A DNA stretch of 50,357 nt, from contig CAMVNW010000004.1 of NCBI GenBank assembly GCA_947168965.1, positions 1 to 50,357 on the forward strand. Direction: 5' to 3'. A program made the position numbers and the translations under genes. Under the pieces are notes generated by a model that saw only the letters and a list, made by a program, of their open reading frames with translations, ran no database searches and was not told the origin of the DNA. Of this stretch, positions 26,231 through 35,202 are shown piece after piece; the first letter of the stretch is position 1, and every line of letters starts with the position of its first letter. This DNA is from an uncultured Caryophanales bacterium. GTDB taxonomy: Bacteria; Bacillota_I; Bacilli_A; RF39; UBA660.

Positions 26231-27030
26231 TGTTTAATGATGTTTCTTTTTCATATGTAGATAATAATATTTTTAATAATTTTTCTTGTAAAATAAATAG
26301 TAATCTTATAAGTGCGATAGTTGGTGCTTCTGGAAGTGGGAAAAGCACAATGCTTGATTTAATGGATGGACTTATAAGTTGTGATCGTGGATATGTCAAA
26401 ATTGGTTCTTATAATGTATCTGATAAGGTTAGGAAGAATATTGGTTATTTGTTTCAATTTCCTGAAGAACAAATTTTTAATTCTAGTGTTTATATGGAGA
26501 TTGAATTTGGTTTAAAGTGTTTTAATTGTTCTGATATTGATGAAAAGATTAGAAAAAGTATTAAATTAGTTGGTTTAGATGAAAGTTATCTTTCTTTAAA
26601 TCCATATAAACTTAGTCATGGTGATATGAGAAAGGTTGCTTTAGCATCAGTGCTTGCATATGATCCTGATATTTTAATTTTGGATGAGCCTACTGTTGGT
26701 CTTGATAATAAAAGTAAGAATGATTTGATTAAGTTACTTAAGAGTTTAAAAAATGAGTATGGTAAGACTATAATTATTGTTAGTCATGATATTAATTTCT
26801 TACTTAAATTTGTTGATTATGTTTATTTGATGAAAGATGGACGTATCTATTTAGAGGGTAATAAGTTTGATGTTTTTTCTAATGAGGATGCGATGAATAC
26901 ATGTGGTTTAATTGTTCCAAATCTTTTGCACTTTTCAAATTTAGTTTTTGAGAAGAAAGGTATTAAAATTGGTTATAGAGATGAAATAAATGATTTGATA
27001 AAGGATGTGTATAGGTATGCGAAATGGTAG
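26221..27030 (+). CDS. ecfA2: Energy-coupling factor transporter ATPase EcfA2
   Basis: Partner ATPase of EcfA1. Walker A GASGSGKSTML, Q-loop YLFQFPEEQIF, Walker B ILILDEPTVGLD and switch VSHD are intact. The ABC signature reads LSHGDMRKVALAS instead of LSGGQMRRVAIAG, so the second Gly and the Gln are replaced. In a heterodimeric ATPase this may leave one site altered, as is known for asymmetric ABC pairs. 269 residues. The end overlaps ecfT. Confidence 0.94.
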   Translation: MEIMFNDVSFSYVDNNIFNNFSCKINSNLISAIVGASGSGKSTMLDLMDGLISCDRGYVKIGSYNVSDKVRKNIGYLFQFPEEQIFNSSVYMEIEFGLKCFNCSDIDEKIRKSIKLVGLDESYLSLNPYKLSHGDMRKVALASVLAYDPDILILDEPTVGLDNKSKNDLIKLLKSLKNEYGKTIIIVSHDINFLLKFVDYVYLMKDGRIYLEGNKFDVFSNEDAMNTCGLIVPNLLHFSNLVFEKKGIKIGYRDEINDLIKDVYRYAKW

Positions 27031-27769
27031 CTTTTCAAGATATTATAATACTGATTCTTTTATACATTCAATGAATCCTTTATGTAAGGTTTTAGGATTA
27101 TTAATATTTGTTTTAATGACTATGCTTGCTTCTAATATTAGGGTTATATGTGGTTTGTTTTTAATTCTTTTATTTATTATTGTTATATCTGATGTTCCTT
27201 TGAAAAATTATATTAAACCTTTGTGGGGAATGAAAATACTTTTTATATTTATATTTATAATAAACATTCTATTTGGTGTTAGTGTTTATAATAGTTTTGT
27301 TATGGTTTCTAAGGTATGTTTGGTTGTATTATATTCTAGTGCGTTACTTTATACTACTACTACTAATGAATTGGCATATGGTTTTTCTTCTTTATTAAGA
27401 CCATTGGGTGTTTTTGGCTTTCCTGTTTCAAAGGTATCTATGGCAATTGCGTTGTCTTTAAATTTTGTTCCTAGTTTATTCATTGAATCAAATAAGATTA
27501 TTAAATCTCAATCAAGTCGTGGTTTTAATTATAATAATGGGTCTTTTAAGGATAAGATAATTGGTATTAAAAGTATTATTATTCCTATGTTTATTATGTC
27601 TATTAAGAGGGCTGATTCTATTAGTGACGCGATGGAATTAAAACATTTTAGTTTTGAAACTGATAGAAATAGTATTAAAGGTTTTAAGTGGCATTTATCG
27701 GATTTTTATATGATATCTTGTCATTTGTTTGTTTTGATTTTAGTTTTAATTAAGGAGTTGGTTTTATGA
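27017..27769 (+). CDS. ecfT: Energy-coupling factor transmembrane protein EcfT
   Basis: Membrane scaffold that joins the two ATPases to a substrate-binding S component. It begins RNGSFSRYYNTDSFIHSMNPLCKVLGLL, the typical EcfT start, and has about five or six hydrophobic helices. The coupling-helix region has SQSSRGFNYNNGSF, matching the A-R-G motif, and SDAMELKHF. The ATG at 27017 gives 250 residues. The track start at 27005 has no ribosome-binding site. No S component is encoded nearby, so it likely serves several S proteins encoded elsewhere. Confidence 0.92.
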   Translation: MRNGSFSRYYNTDSFIHSMNPLCKVLGLLIFVLMTMLASNIRVICGLFLILLFIIVISDVPLKNYIKPLWGMKILFIFIFIINILFGVSVYNSFVMVSKVCLVVLYSSALLYTTTTNELAYGFSSLLRPLGVFGFPVSKVSMAIALSLNFVPSLFIESNKIIKSQSSRGFNYNNGSFKDKIIGIKSIIIPMFIMSIKRADSISDAMELKHFSFETDRNSIKGFKWHLSDFYMISCHLFVLILVLIKELVL

Positions 27770-28509
27770 GATATTTGATTACAATTTCCTATGATGGTTC
27801 TAAGTATAGTGGTTATCAAAAGCAACCTAATGGTAATACTATCCAGGATAGATTAGAGGAGGCTTTGACTTCTATTAATGGGGGTAAAAAAGTAAGCGTT
27901 AGTGCTTCTGGACGTACTGATAGTGGTGTACATGCTTTGAATCAAAAAGTTCATTTTGATTTAAATATTAAAATTACATGTGATAATTTAAAAAAGGCTC
28001 TTAATAGTTTGTTACCTGGTGATATTTATGTAAGGGATTCTATTACTGTTGATGATGATTTTCATGCTAGATTTGATGTTAAGGCTAAGGAATATATATA
28101 TAAGATTAATATGGGAGAATATAATCCTATTGAAAAAGATTATGTATATCAGTATTGTAAAAAGTTAGATGTTGTTGAGATGGAAAGGGCATTAAAATAT
28201 ATTGAAGGAACTCATGATTTTAAGTCTTTTACTTCTGGCGATGATGTTAGGGACGATTATGTTAGAACTATTATTCAAACTAATTTGATTAGAGATTTAA
28301 AGAATGTTAATATGATTACTATTTCTTTTTTAGGTACAGGTTTTATGAGATATATGGTTCGTAATTTGGTTGGAACTCTTATTCAGATTGGTGAGGGTAA
28401 GTGCAAAAGTACTGATATTATTGATATTCTAAATGCTCGTGATAGACGCAAAGCAGGGATGTGTGCTGATGCATGTGGTCTTTATTTAAAGGATGTGTTT
28501 TATAGATGA
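27766..28509 (+). CDS. truA: tRNA pseudouridine synthase A
   Basis: Makes pseudouridine at positions 38-40 of tRNA anticodon stems. The 247-residue product starts MRYLITISYDGSKYSGYQKQPNGNTIQDRLEEAL. It has the catalytic Asp in SGRTDSGVHA and FMRYMVRNLVGTLIQIGEGK near the end. It overlaps ecfT by four bases and the next gene by four bases. Its stop is TGA. Confidence 0.96.
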   Translation: MRYLITISYDGSKYSGYQKQPNGNTIQDRLEEALTSINGGKKVSVSASGRTDSGVHALNQKVHFDLNIKITCDNLKKALNSLLPGDIYVRDSITVDDDFHARFDVKAKEYIYKINMGEYNPIEKDYVYQYCKKLDVVEMERALKYIEGTHDFKSFTSGDDVRDDYVRTIIQTNLIRDLKNVNMITISFLGTGFMRYMVRNLVGTLIQIGEGKCKSTDIIDILNARDRRKAGMCADACGLYLKDVFYR

Positions 28510-29321
28510 GATTAGCGGTTATTAGTGATGTTCATGGAAATTTACCTGCGTTAGAAAGAACTTTTGATTTTATTGAAAAAGCAAAAATTGATGGTATTAT
28601 ATGGTGTGGAGATTATATAACTGATATTTTATTATCTCCAGAGGTTTTAGAATTTATTAAATTGAAGAATAAAAAGTATAAACATTGGATTATTAAGGGG
28701 AATAGGGAAGATTATATTATTGATTTTCATAATAGTGCTTCTAAGGATTTTAGTAGCATTGATGTTACTGGTAGTCTGTTGCTTACATATAATTCTTTAA
28801 GTAAAGATGATATTAAATATATTTCTTCATTGCCTGATGAGGTTGTAGTTGATATTAAGGGTTGTCCTCAAATATATGTTAGACATAAGTTAAATAGTAA
28901 TTCAAGATACAAGTATCATGTTTTTGGACATATTCATAAACAAGGTTTATTTGTAAAAAATGATTGTAAGTTTATTAATCCTGGTAGTGTTGGTCAATGT
29001 TGTTCTGGCACACCTGGTTTAGAATTTGCATTGATGGAACTTGTAGATGGTGAATGGAATACTCATTTTTATCACATGAATTATAATCTTGAGTATGTTA
29101 TTAAGTTTATCCGTAATAGTGATTTATCTGGTTGTAAGTATCATTGGGATGATGTTTTGATTAAGACATTGTCTACTGGCCATAATTATGTAGAAGATTA
29201 TATAAATTTTGCTAAAGATGTTGCTAAAAAGTGCAATGTTGATGTTAAAACACTTGGTGATATTCCTGCTAAGATATGGGATTATGTTTATAATAAGTTA
29301 GATATTGTTGAAAAAAGTTAA
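28506..29321 (+). CDS. Calcineurin-like metallophosphoesterase
   Basis: The 271-residue product has the two-metal phosphoesterase motifs in order: DVHGN (residues 8-12), WCGDY, KGNRED, VFGHIHKQG and NPGSVGQC. The N-terminal part matches YfcE/MJ0936-type phosphodiesterases. About 90 extra C-terminal residues (ELVDGEWNTHFYHMNYNLEYVIKFIRNSDLSG onward) are helical and of unknown use. The substrate is unknown. The ATGA junction with truA indicates coupling. Confidence 0.85.
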   Translation: MRLAVISDVHGNLPALERTFDFIEKAKIDGIIWCGDYITDILLSPEVLEFIKLKNKKYKHWIIKGNREDYIIDFHNSASKDFSSIDVTGSLLLTYNSLSKDDIKYISSLPDEVVVDIKGCPQIYVRHKLNSNSRYKYHVFGHIHKQGLFVKNDCKFINPGSVGQCCSGTPGLEFALMELVDGEWNTHFYHMNYNLEYVIKFIRNSDLSGCKYHWDDVLIKTLSTGHNYVEDYINFAKDVAKKCNVDVKTLGDIPAKIWDYVYNKLDIVEKS

Positions 29322-29358
29322 CTATTTAATGTTTTTGGTTGACTTTTTCTTTGTTTTT
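29310..29358 (+). terminator. Terminator containing the phosphoesterase stop and the rplM -35 box
   Basis: GAAAAAAGTTAAC pairs with GTTGACTTTTTC (one bulged A, one G-U) around a 15-base loop, followed by T-rich sequence. The stop TAA at 29319-29321 is in the ascending arm. TTGACT at 29339-29344 in the descending arm is the -35 of the rplM promoter. Confidence 0.65.
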
Positions 29359-29367
29359 TAGTAGAAT
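29339..29367 (+). promoter_or_regulatory. Promoter of rplM-rpsI
   Basis: TTGACT, 17 bases, TAGAAT. It is the closest match to a consensus -35 in the window. Confidence 0.8.
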
Positions 29368-29373
29368 TATTCT

Positions 29374-29449
29374 TGGTACATTTATTTATCCCACATTTTA
29401 ATAAGTCCTGGGAAAACTTATTAAATTGTAATGGAGAAAGGAAATATTT
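29374..29449 (+). promoter_or_regulatory. Candidate L13 leader
   Basis: The untranslated leader of about 75 bases carries AATAAGT, loop CCTGGGAAA, ACTTATT, shortly before the GAGAAAGG ribosome-binding site. L13 leaders are known before rplM in Bacillota. Assignment here rests on position and the hairpin only. Confidence 0.45.
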
Positions 29450-29878
29450 ATGAAAGATTCTTATATGCAAAGAAAAGAAGATGTAGTACGTAATTGGTAT
29501 GTTATCGATGCTGAAGGTATGAATTTAGGTCGTTTAGCTACTAAAGCTGCTCATATCTTAAGAGGTAAGCATAAACCTACATTTACTCCTCATGTTGATT
29601 GTGGAGATTATGTTATCGTTGTTAATGCTTCAAAAGTTAATTTAACTGGTAATAAGTTAGATGACAAAATTTATTATAATCACAGTGGATATACTGGTGG
29701 ATTAAGAGAAAGAACTGCTCGCGAAATGAAAGAAAATTATCCTGTTGAAATGGTTGAAAGAGCTATCAAAGGAATGCTTCCAAAAGGAAGATTAGGACGT
29801 TCTACTTACAAAAAATTATTTGTTTATGCAGGTAGTGAACATCCTCACATGGCACAAAAGCCTGTAAAGATGGACTAA
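29450..29878 (+). CDS. rplM: 50S ribosomal protein L13
   Basis: L13 is an early 50S assembly protein. The 142-residue product has [56 protein letters not shown] and [11 protein letters not shown] at the end. Confidence 0.97.
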   Translation: MKDSYMQRKEDVVRNWYVIDAEGMNLGRLATKAAHILRGKHKPTFTPHVDCGDYVIVVNASKVNLTGNKLDDKIYYNHSGYTGGLRERTAREMKENYPVEMVERAIKGMLPKGRLGRSTYKKLFVYAGSEHPHMAQKPVKMD

Positions 29879-29890
29879 GGAGGGTTTTAA

Positions 29891-30307
29891 ATGGCTAATA
29901 AAAGAGTTTTTTTAGGAACAGGTAGAAGAAAAGCATCTGTTGCTCAAGTTAAAATGGTTCCTGGTAAAGGAAAAATTACTGTTAATGGTAGAGATGTTAG
30001 AGATTTCTTTCCATATGAAACTAATGTTATGGATTTAAAACAACCTTTAGTTGCTACAGGAACAGAAGAATCATTTGATATTGATGTTAAAGTAAACGGT
30101 GGAGGATTTACTGGTGCTACTGGAGCTATTAGATTAGGTATTACTCGTGCATTGTTAGAGTATGATAAAGCTAATGAAGATAGTGAAAATAGTTTTAGAA
30201 AAATCCTTAAGAGAGCTGGATTTATTACAAGAGATTCTCGTGTTAAAGAACGTAAGAAACCAGGTCTTAAAGCAGCACGTCGTGCTCCACAATTTTCAAA
30301 GAGATAA
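29891..30307 (+). CDS. rpsI: 30S ribosomal protein S9
   Basis: S9 reaches the P site with its C-terminal tail. The 138-residue product has [29 protein letters not shown] and ends [14 protein letters not shown], the tRNA-contacting tail. It completes the rplM-rpsI pair. Confidence 0.98.
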   Translation: MANKRVFLGTGRRKASVAQVKMVPGKGKITVNGRDVRDFFPYETNVMDLKQPLVATGTEESFDIDVKVNGGGFTGATGAIRLGITRALLEYDKANEDSENSFRKILKRAGFITRDSRVKERKKPGLKAARRAPQFSKR

Positions 30308-30321
30308 TATATTGCAGTTTC

Positions 30322-30348
30322 AGAGATACGTTTTGTATCTCTTTTCTT
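30322..30348 (+). terminator. Terminator of rplM-rpsI
   Basis: AGAGATAC, loop GTTTT, GTATCTCT, then TTTCTTT. Confidence 0.85.
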
Positions 30349-30361
30349 TACTGTTTTATTT

Positions 30362-30370
30362 TGGTATAAT
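30362..30370 (+). promoter_or_regulatory. Extended -10 promoter of the methyltransferase gene
   Basis: TGGTATAAT, 15 bases before the ATG, with GTGGTGATTTT as ribosome-binding region. Confidence 0.6.
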
Positions 30371-30385
30371 TAGTGTGGTGATTTT

Positions 30386-31249
30386 ATGAGATTGAGTCAT
30401 GATTGGAAAGATTATAAATTAATTGATGCTGGTAATGGTGAAAAGTTAGAAAGTTGGAATGGTGTTGTTTTAAGAAGACCTGATCCTCAAGCTATGTGGC
30501 CTATAAGTAGTGATTGGGGTCATGTTGATGGCTTTTATCATAGAAGTGATAAAGGTGGAGGATATTGGGATTTTTATAAGAAGTTAGATGATTATTGGAC
30601 TGTTGATTATAAGAATTTAACTTTTAAGGTTAGTCCTACTAATTTTAAGCATACTGGTTTATTTCCTGAACAGGCTGTTAATTGGGATTTTATGATGGAT
30701 AAAATTAAGAATGCTGGCAGACCTATAAAGGTTTTGAATTTATTTGCTTATACAGGTGGTGCGACTATGGCTTGTAGTAGTGCTGGTGCTATTGAGGTTG
30801 TTCATGTTGATGCTTCCAAAGGTATGGTTTCATGGGCTAAGGAAAATATGCAGTTATCTCATTTAGAAAATAATAAGATTAGGTTTATTGTTGATGATTG
30901 TTTGAAGTTTGTTCTTCGTGAGGCTCGTCGAGGAAACAAATATGACGCAATTGTTATGGATCCTCCTAGTTATGGTAGGGGACCTAATGGTGAGGTTTGG
31001 AAGTTTGAACACAATTTATATAATTTGATTACTGCTTGTTTAGATATTTTATCTGATGAACCATTATTCTTTTTAATTAATGCTTATACTACAGGTATTT
31101 CTAGTACTGTTTTATATAATATTTTAAAGACTACTCTTGTTCCTCGTTTTGGCGGGGTAGTTGATGCTGATGAGGTGGGTCTTCCTATTGATAATAATGA
31201 TTTGATTTTACCTTGTGGTATTTGTGGAAGATGGCAATCTAATGGTTAA
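30386..31249 (+). CDS. Class I SAM-dependent methyltransferase, RlmI/RlmK-like
   Basis: The 287-residue product has the SAM-binding motif VLNLFAYTGGATMACSSAG (near 115), an acidic ribose-binding VDASKGMVSWAKENMQLS, and the catalytic DPPSYGRGPNGEVWKFEHNL. DPPSYGRG with a nearby FxxYTGG-type motif I resembles the catalytic domain of 23S rRNA m5C/m7G methyltransferases (RlmI, RlmKL). The PUA or THUMP domain of those enzymes is missing. An RNA target is therefore inferred, not shown. Its end overlaps a pseudouridine synthase gene by eight bases, which supports an RNA-modification role. Confidence 0.78.
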   Translation: MRLSHDWKDYKLIDAGNGEKLESWNGVVLRRPDPQAMWPISSDWGHVDGFYHRSDKGGGYWDFYKKLDDYWTVDYKNLTFKVSPTNFKHTGLFPEQAVNWDFMMDKIKNAGRPIKVLNLFAYTGGATMACSSAGAIEVVHVDASKGMVSWAKENMQLSHLENNKIRFIVDDCLKFVLREARRGNKYDAIVMDPPSYGRGPNGEVWKFEHNLYNLITACLDILSDEPLFFLINAYTTGISSTVLYNILKTTLVPRFGGVVDADEVGLPIDNNDLILPCGICGRWQSNG

Positions 31250-31892
31250 GATTCTTTTTGAAGATAATCATATTTTAGTTGTAGTTAAACCTGTAAATAT
31301 GCCTGTTTGTTCTGATGATAGTGGGGATTTAGATTTACTTAGTTATTTAAAGAATTATATTAAGGAAAAGTATAATAAGCCTGGTAATGTTTATTTGGGC
31401 CTTATTCATAGACTTGACAGACCTGTTGGTGGTGTTATGGTGTTTGCTAAGACTAGTAAGGCTGCTAGTAGGCTTAGTGAACAAGTTAGAGTTAAGAAGA
31501 TTAATAAAAGGTATTATGCTGTTGTTTGTGGTAATATGACTGGATCTGGAATTTTAAATGATAAATTATTAAAGGATAATCGTACTAATATGGTTTATGT
31601 TGATTCTCGTGGTAAGGATTCTAGTTTGGAGTATAGTGTTGTTTCTTCTAAAGATAGTTTATCTTTAGTTGATATTAATTTAATTACTGGTAGATCTCAT
31701 CAAATTAGAGTACAGTTTTCTAGTCGTGGATATCCTTTATTTGGTGATCAACGTTATAATAAAAATGCTAGAGTAGGTGAACAAATTGCATTGTTCTCTT
31801 ATTATTTAAGTTTTGAGCATCCAACAACTCATGAATTAATGGTTTTTGAGGAACATATTCCAAATAGGTATCCTTTTGATTTATTTGTGTAG
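31242..31892 (+). CDS. RluA-family RNA pseudouridine synthase
   Basis: The 216-residue product has the RluA active site GLIHRLDRPVGGVMVFAKTSKAASRLSEQ with the catalytic Asp in HRLDRPVGG. LITGRSHQIRVQFSSRGYPLFGDQRY is also typical. There is no N-terminal S4 domain, so it is the short form (RluA/YhcT-like). The ATG at 31242 gives MVKILFEDNHILVVVKP, the typical family start. The track start at 31215 lies well inside the methyltransferase gene. Confidence 0.9.
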   Translation: MVKILFEDNHILVVVKPVNMPVCSDDSGDLDLLSYLKNYIKEKYNKPGNVYLGLIHRLDRPVGGVMVFAKTSKAASRLSEQVRVKKINKRYYAVVCGNMTGSGILNDKLLKDNRTNMVYVDSRGKDSSLEYSVVSSKDSLSLVDINLITGRSHQIRVQFSSRGYPLFGDQRYNKNARVGEQIALFSYYLSFEHPTTHELMVFEEHIPNRYPFDLFV

Positions 31893-31914
31893 ACATTTAT
31901 TTGTCTTTTTTTTT
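31891..31914 (+). terminator. Terminator overlapping the pseudouridine synthase stop
   Basis: AGACA, six-base loop, TGTCT, then nine T. The first arm begins within the TAG stop codon. Confidence 0.65.
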
Positions 31915-31954
31915 GTTTTTTGTTTTTTTGTATGTTTTTTTAATTATTTTTTGA

Positions 31955-31963
31955 TGTTATAAT
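31955..31963 (+). promoter_or_regulatory. Extended -10 promoter of the AI-2E-type permease gene
   Basis: TGTTATAAT behind a T-rich stretch, 22 bases before the ATG. The ribosome-binding site reads GGGATGG. Confidence 0.6.
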
Positions 31964-31985
31964 ATAGTTAGAATGGGATGGTAAT

Positions 31986-33041
31986 ATGAGTGATAAAAAG
32001 TTAAATTATAAGTTATTAAATATTTTGTTAATACTTGGTATTTGTTTTTTGTTTTATAATACTGTTGGTTTATGGAAATATGTCGTTGATAAGACGCTTG
32101 CTATTTTTTCTCCTTTTATTATAAGTTTTGTTATTGCTTATGCTTTATATCCAATTTTATTAAAGTTACAGTTGAAAGGTATGAGGAAGTCTTTAGCTTT
32201 AACTTTAATTCTTGTCTGTATAATTGGTTTTTTAATTATTTTAATCAAGTTATTAATTCCAATTATTAACGAACAAATTGGTGCGTTGAGTGGATTAGTG
32301 TTAACTTTTGTTCAAGATGTTTCCAGTAAATATAATATCGATTTACATTCTATTCAGGAGAATCTTACTGATATTAATGGTCTTGTTAATAGTTATGGTA
32401 AGTCTATAAGTGATTTTTCATTTTCATTTATTTCTAAATCTATTGATTTCTTTAGTAAGTTTATTATTTGTTTTATTACTTCTATTTATTTTTTGAATGA
32501 TATGGATAGAATTAGATTTAAGTTAAAAAAGGTGCTTAAGAGACGTCATAAGCGTACTTATAATTATTTAAAGAAACTTGATTATGAAGTAAGTCAATAT
32601 TTTGTTGGCCTTGAGAAGTTTATTATTATTCAATTTTTTGAGTATACAATTATATTTTTTATAATAGGTCATCCTTATTATTTATTGTTAGGTATTTTAT
32701 GTGCGGTTACTACTGTAATTCCTTATTTTGGTGGATTATTTTCTAATATTATTGCTTGTATTACTGCATTCTTTGTTAATAAGTGGTTATTCATTTTTAC
32801 TCTTATTGTTACTTTAGTTTTCCCAAATATAGATGGTTATATTATTTCTCCTCGTGTTTATGGTAAAACTAATAATATTCCTACAATTTTAACTATATTT
32901 GCTGTATTTGCTGGTGGAATTTTATATGGTATTAGAGGTATTATTATTGCTTTACCGATTGCAATTATTCTTTTAGCAACCTATAGATTCTATGAGGAAG
33001 ACATTAATGATAAACTTGAAGAAATAAAAGTTCAAAAGTAA
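31986..33041 (+). CDS. AI-2E/PerM-family membrane protein
   Basis: The 351-residue product has about seven or eight hydrophobic helices. Two occur near the start (LLNILLILGICFLFYNTVGL and SPFIISFVIAYALYPILL), then a long soluble loop. The C-terminal block LGILCAVTTVIPYFGGLFSNIIAC, LVFPNIDGYIISPRVYG and FAGGILYGIRGIIIALPIAIILL is diagnostic of the AI-2E (PerM) family. Members include exporters of small molecules and ion antiporters, so the substrate is open. Nothing links it to the agr system 9 kb downstream. Confidence 0.88.
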   Translation: MSDKKLNYKLLNILLILGICFLFYNTVGLWKYVVDKTLAIFSPFIISFVIAYALYPILLKLQLKGMRKSLALTLILVCIIGFLIILIKLLIPIINEQIGALSGLVLTFVQDVSSKYNIDLHSIQENLTDINGLVNSYGKSISDFSFSFISKSIDFFSKFIICFITSIYFLNDMDRIRFKLKKVLKRRHKRTYNYLKKLDYEVSQYFVGLEKFIIIQFFEYTIIFFIIGHPYYLLLGILCAVTTVIPYFGGLFSNIIACITAFFVNKWLFIFTLIVTLVFPNIDGYIISPRVYGKTNNIPTILTIFAVFAGGILYGIRGIIIALPIAIILLATYRFYEEDINDKLEEIKVQK

Positions 33042-33068
33042 TTTTATCGTGAGATAAATTACTTTTTT
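33034..33068 (+). terminator. Long terminator hairpin containing the permease stop codon
   Basis: AAAAGTAATTT(T)ATC, loop GTGA, GATAAATTACTTTT, then T-rich, a stem of 14 pairs with one bulge. The TAA stop at 33039-33041 is in the ascending arm. Confidence 0.85.
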
Positions 33069-33131
33069 ATTTTTTTGTCAATAAAAAGTTAAGTTATTTT
33101 TATTTTAGGGGTATTTATTTTTTGATTTTTT

Positions 33132-33140
33132 TGTTATAAT
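33132..33140 (+). promoter_or_regulatory. Extended -10 promoter of the unknown three-gene operon
   Basis: TGTTATAAT after a T-rich stretch, followed by GAGGGTGG as the ribosome-binding site for the ATG at 33169. Confidence 0.6.
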
Positions 33141-33168
33141 TATTATTAGAATAATGAGGGTGGAAAAT

Positions 33169-33861
33169 ATGGATAATGTGAAAGACGTAATGTCTAAGTT
33201 TAAGACTAACTTAGATAATATTATTGTTGATTATAGAAAAAATATTTCTGATATTGAAAATGAGGAAAGTTTTATTATGACTTTAGGTGATGTTGTTAAT
33301 TACAGTAAAAGTGATTGTTTGCTTTTACCATTTTATGATGAAACAATTTTATCTAGAGTTTTTGAGCGTGTTTTTCCACTTTCTAATACTGAGATTAGTA
33401 AGATTAAGACTGCAAAGTATTTGATTGATGCTTGTAAGTCTATTGATAAGAGTAATTTTCCACAATATAATGAATCTGTTAAGGATGTTAAAAGTATCAA
33501 CGAAAAAATATCTAAATATTATGATAAATTGTTATCTGATGATAAATTAAAGAAGGATAAAGAAGAGTTTGAATCTAAAGTTGATAGTTATTCTAAACTG
33601 TTTGAAATTATTGATGAGGAAAAATTTAATGGTTTAATAGAAGATGTTGATGTTTTTGAGGAAGCAATTGATAAATGTAAGTTATCTAAAGATGAGATTA
33701 GTTTGATTTTGAATATTGCGATTAAGTGTAATTTAGAGTTTTTGGATTCTTCTGGTATAGTTGTTGATGATGTGGATGATGACATTAGTAATATGAAAGA
33801 GCAAAACAATAAGATTCAAGATCAGATAAGTGATTTAAGTAATCTTCTTGGTGATGAGTAG
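33169..33861 (+). CDS. Unrecognised helical protein, first gene of a three-gene operon
   Basis: From the ATG at 33169 (GAGGGTGG upstream) the product has 230 residues. The track start at 33154 would put that site inside the gene. It is acidic, Lys/Asp/Ser-rich and almost wholly helical in appearance. Coiled-coil-like stretches run around residues 105-150 and at the end (MKEQNNKIQDQISDLSNLLGDE). There is no signal peptide or membrane helix, so it is likely cytoplasmic. I do not recognise a family. It sits nine bases before the next gene of the same style. Confidence 0.6.
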   Translation: MDNVKDVMSKFKTNLDNIIVDYRKNISDIENEESFIMTLGDVVNYSKSDCLLLPFYDETILSRVFERVFPLSNTEISKIKTAKYLIDACKSIDKSNFPQYNESVKDVKSINEKISKYYDKLLSDDKLKKDKEEFESKVDSYSKLFEIIDEEKFNGLIEDVDVFEEAIDKCKLSKDEISLILNIAIKCNLEFLDSSGIVVDDVDDDISNMKEQNNKIQDQISDLSNLLGDE

Positions 33862-33870
33862 GAGGTATTT

Positions 33871-35202
33871 ATGAAACTTAGAAATTATTTAGTTGATTTA
33901 CTTTCTAATATTATTCATGATAAATTAAAAATGTTATCTGAAACAAAAAATGAAATTAAAAAAATTGATGATTATAAAAAGGTAGAGGAATTATTTAGTG
34001 ATATTAATAATGTTGTTAATGTTGATAATGAGTCTTTGAAGAAGATATTATTAAATATTACTGATTCTGATACTGTTGATGGTATTATTTCGAATATTGA
34101 TATGATTAAAATAGTACTCAATGGTAAAAACAGTGGATTAGATCTTTCTTTAGATGAGAGTCAAGAGGATTTAGTTAAAGGTGTTTACGAGATTGTTAAT
34201 AATTACAGGGAAGAATTAGAAAATAAAAATTTGGAAACTAAGGAATATTTGGAAAGTTTTATTTCTAAATGTAAAAGTTTAAGTTCTGAAATTGGAACTG
34301 GTGTTGTTAGAGATATTGATACTCTTGATGAGATTTTTACTGATAATGATGTTTCGATTGATGATGTTTTAAAGTGTAAATTTGAAATATTACGTAATAA
34401 CAGTAAAAATTATAATTTGAATTTAGAGGGCAATGTAAAAGAGGAAATTGAATTACGAATTTTACTTAAAAAAATTGATATAGATTTTGATTCTTATAGT
34501 GATATTGAAAGAAATATACTTGTTGAATATACAAATAAGGAGAATAATGACAGTATTGTTAATTATCTTTTTGATAATAATATAACACTTAATAGTAATC
34601 AGTTATTTTTAATATTATTGTGGTCTAATGTTGATATTCTTTCTGGAATATATAATATTTCTAATCAATATGATATGAATATATCTGATTTATTTAAGAT
34701 ACCTGGTGTTTTCATTTCTAAAGATAAAGATATTTCTTCAGTATTGAATAATTTTTCTGATTCTGATCAATTCTATGTTATTGAGAATATGAAATATATT
34801 AATCCTTGCAATGAGTTATTCAATGATAATATTTCTATGTTAGAGGCAAATAACAGAAGTGTTAGTGATTGTTTTAAATATAATATGTTATCTTTGATTA
34901 CTCCTGATTTATCAAAGAATATTACTATTTTATCTGATATGGATATTTCTAATAAGGTATTTAGTATTTTAGTTATTAATCCTTTTTTAGCTACTTCTAG
35001 ATCTGGATTTACTGAATGTGGATTAAGTGATTATATTAAGAATAATCCTTTAAGATTAACAACTTCATATTATAGATTGAAGAGTATTTCTTCAAATATC
35101 ATTTTAGCTCGTAAAAATAGTAAACCTATTTTTAGAAGTTTGAATGATAAAAAAACATATTGGTTAAATAAAAATATTACAAGAAATTCAGAGGTGATAT
35201 AA
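33871..35202 (+). CDS. Unrecognised helical protein of 443 residues
   Basis: Second gene of the operon. The N-terminal 200 residues are charged and coiled-coil-like (KLKMLSETKNEIKKIDDYKKVEELF). The rest consists of short helical units with sequences such as FLILLWSNVDILSGIYNISNQYDMNISDLFKIPGVF and LSDYIKNNPLRLTTSYYRLKSIS, suggesting loosely repeated helical hairpins. There is no membrane segment or catalytic motif that I can identify. It is coupled to the next gene by a one-base overlap (TAATG) behind GAGGTGATA. Function unknown. Confidence 0.6.
   Translation: MKLRNYLVDLLSNIIHDKLKMLSETKNEIKKIDDYKKVEELFSDINNVVNVDNESLKKILLNITDSDTVDGIISNIDMIKIVLNGKNSGLDLSLDESQEDLVKGVYEIVNNYREELENKNLETKEYLESFISKCKSLSSEIGTGVVRDIDTLDEIFTDNDVSIDDVLKCKFEILRNNSKNYNLNLEGNVKEEIELRILLKKIDIDFDSYSDIERNILVEYTNKENNDSIVNYLFDNNITLNSNQLFLILLWSNVDILSGIYNISNQYDMNISDLFKIPGVFISKDKDISSVLNNFSDSDQFYVIENMKYINPCNELFNDNISMLEANNRSVSDCFKYNMLSLITPDLSKNITILSDMDISNKVFSILVINPFLATSRSGFTECGLSDYIKNNPLRLTTSYYRLKSISSNIILARKNSKPIFRSLNDKKTYWLNKNITRNSEVI

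Noticed and set aside
31986-33041. AI-2E-type permease as part of a quorum-sensing system with agr
   Set aside because: The family name is historical, members transport various substrates, and the gene is 9 kb away with its own signals.
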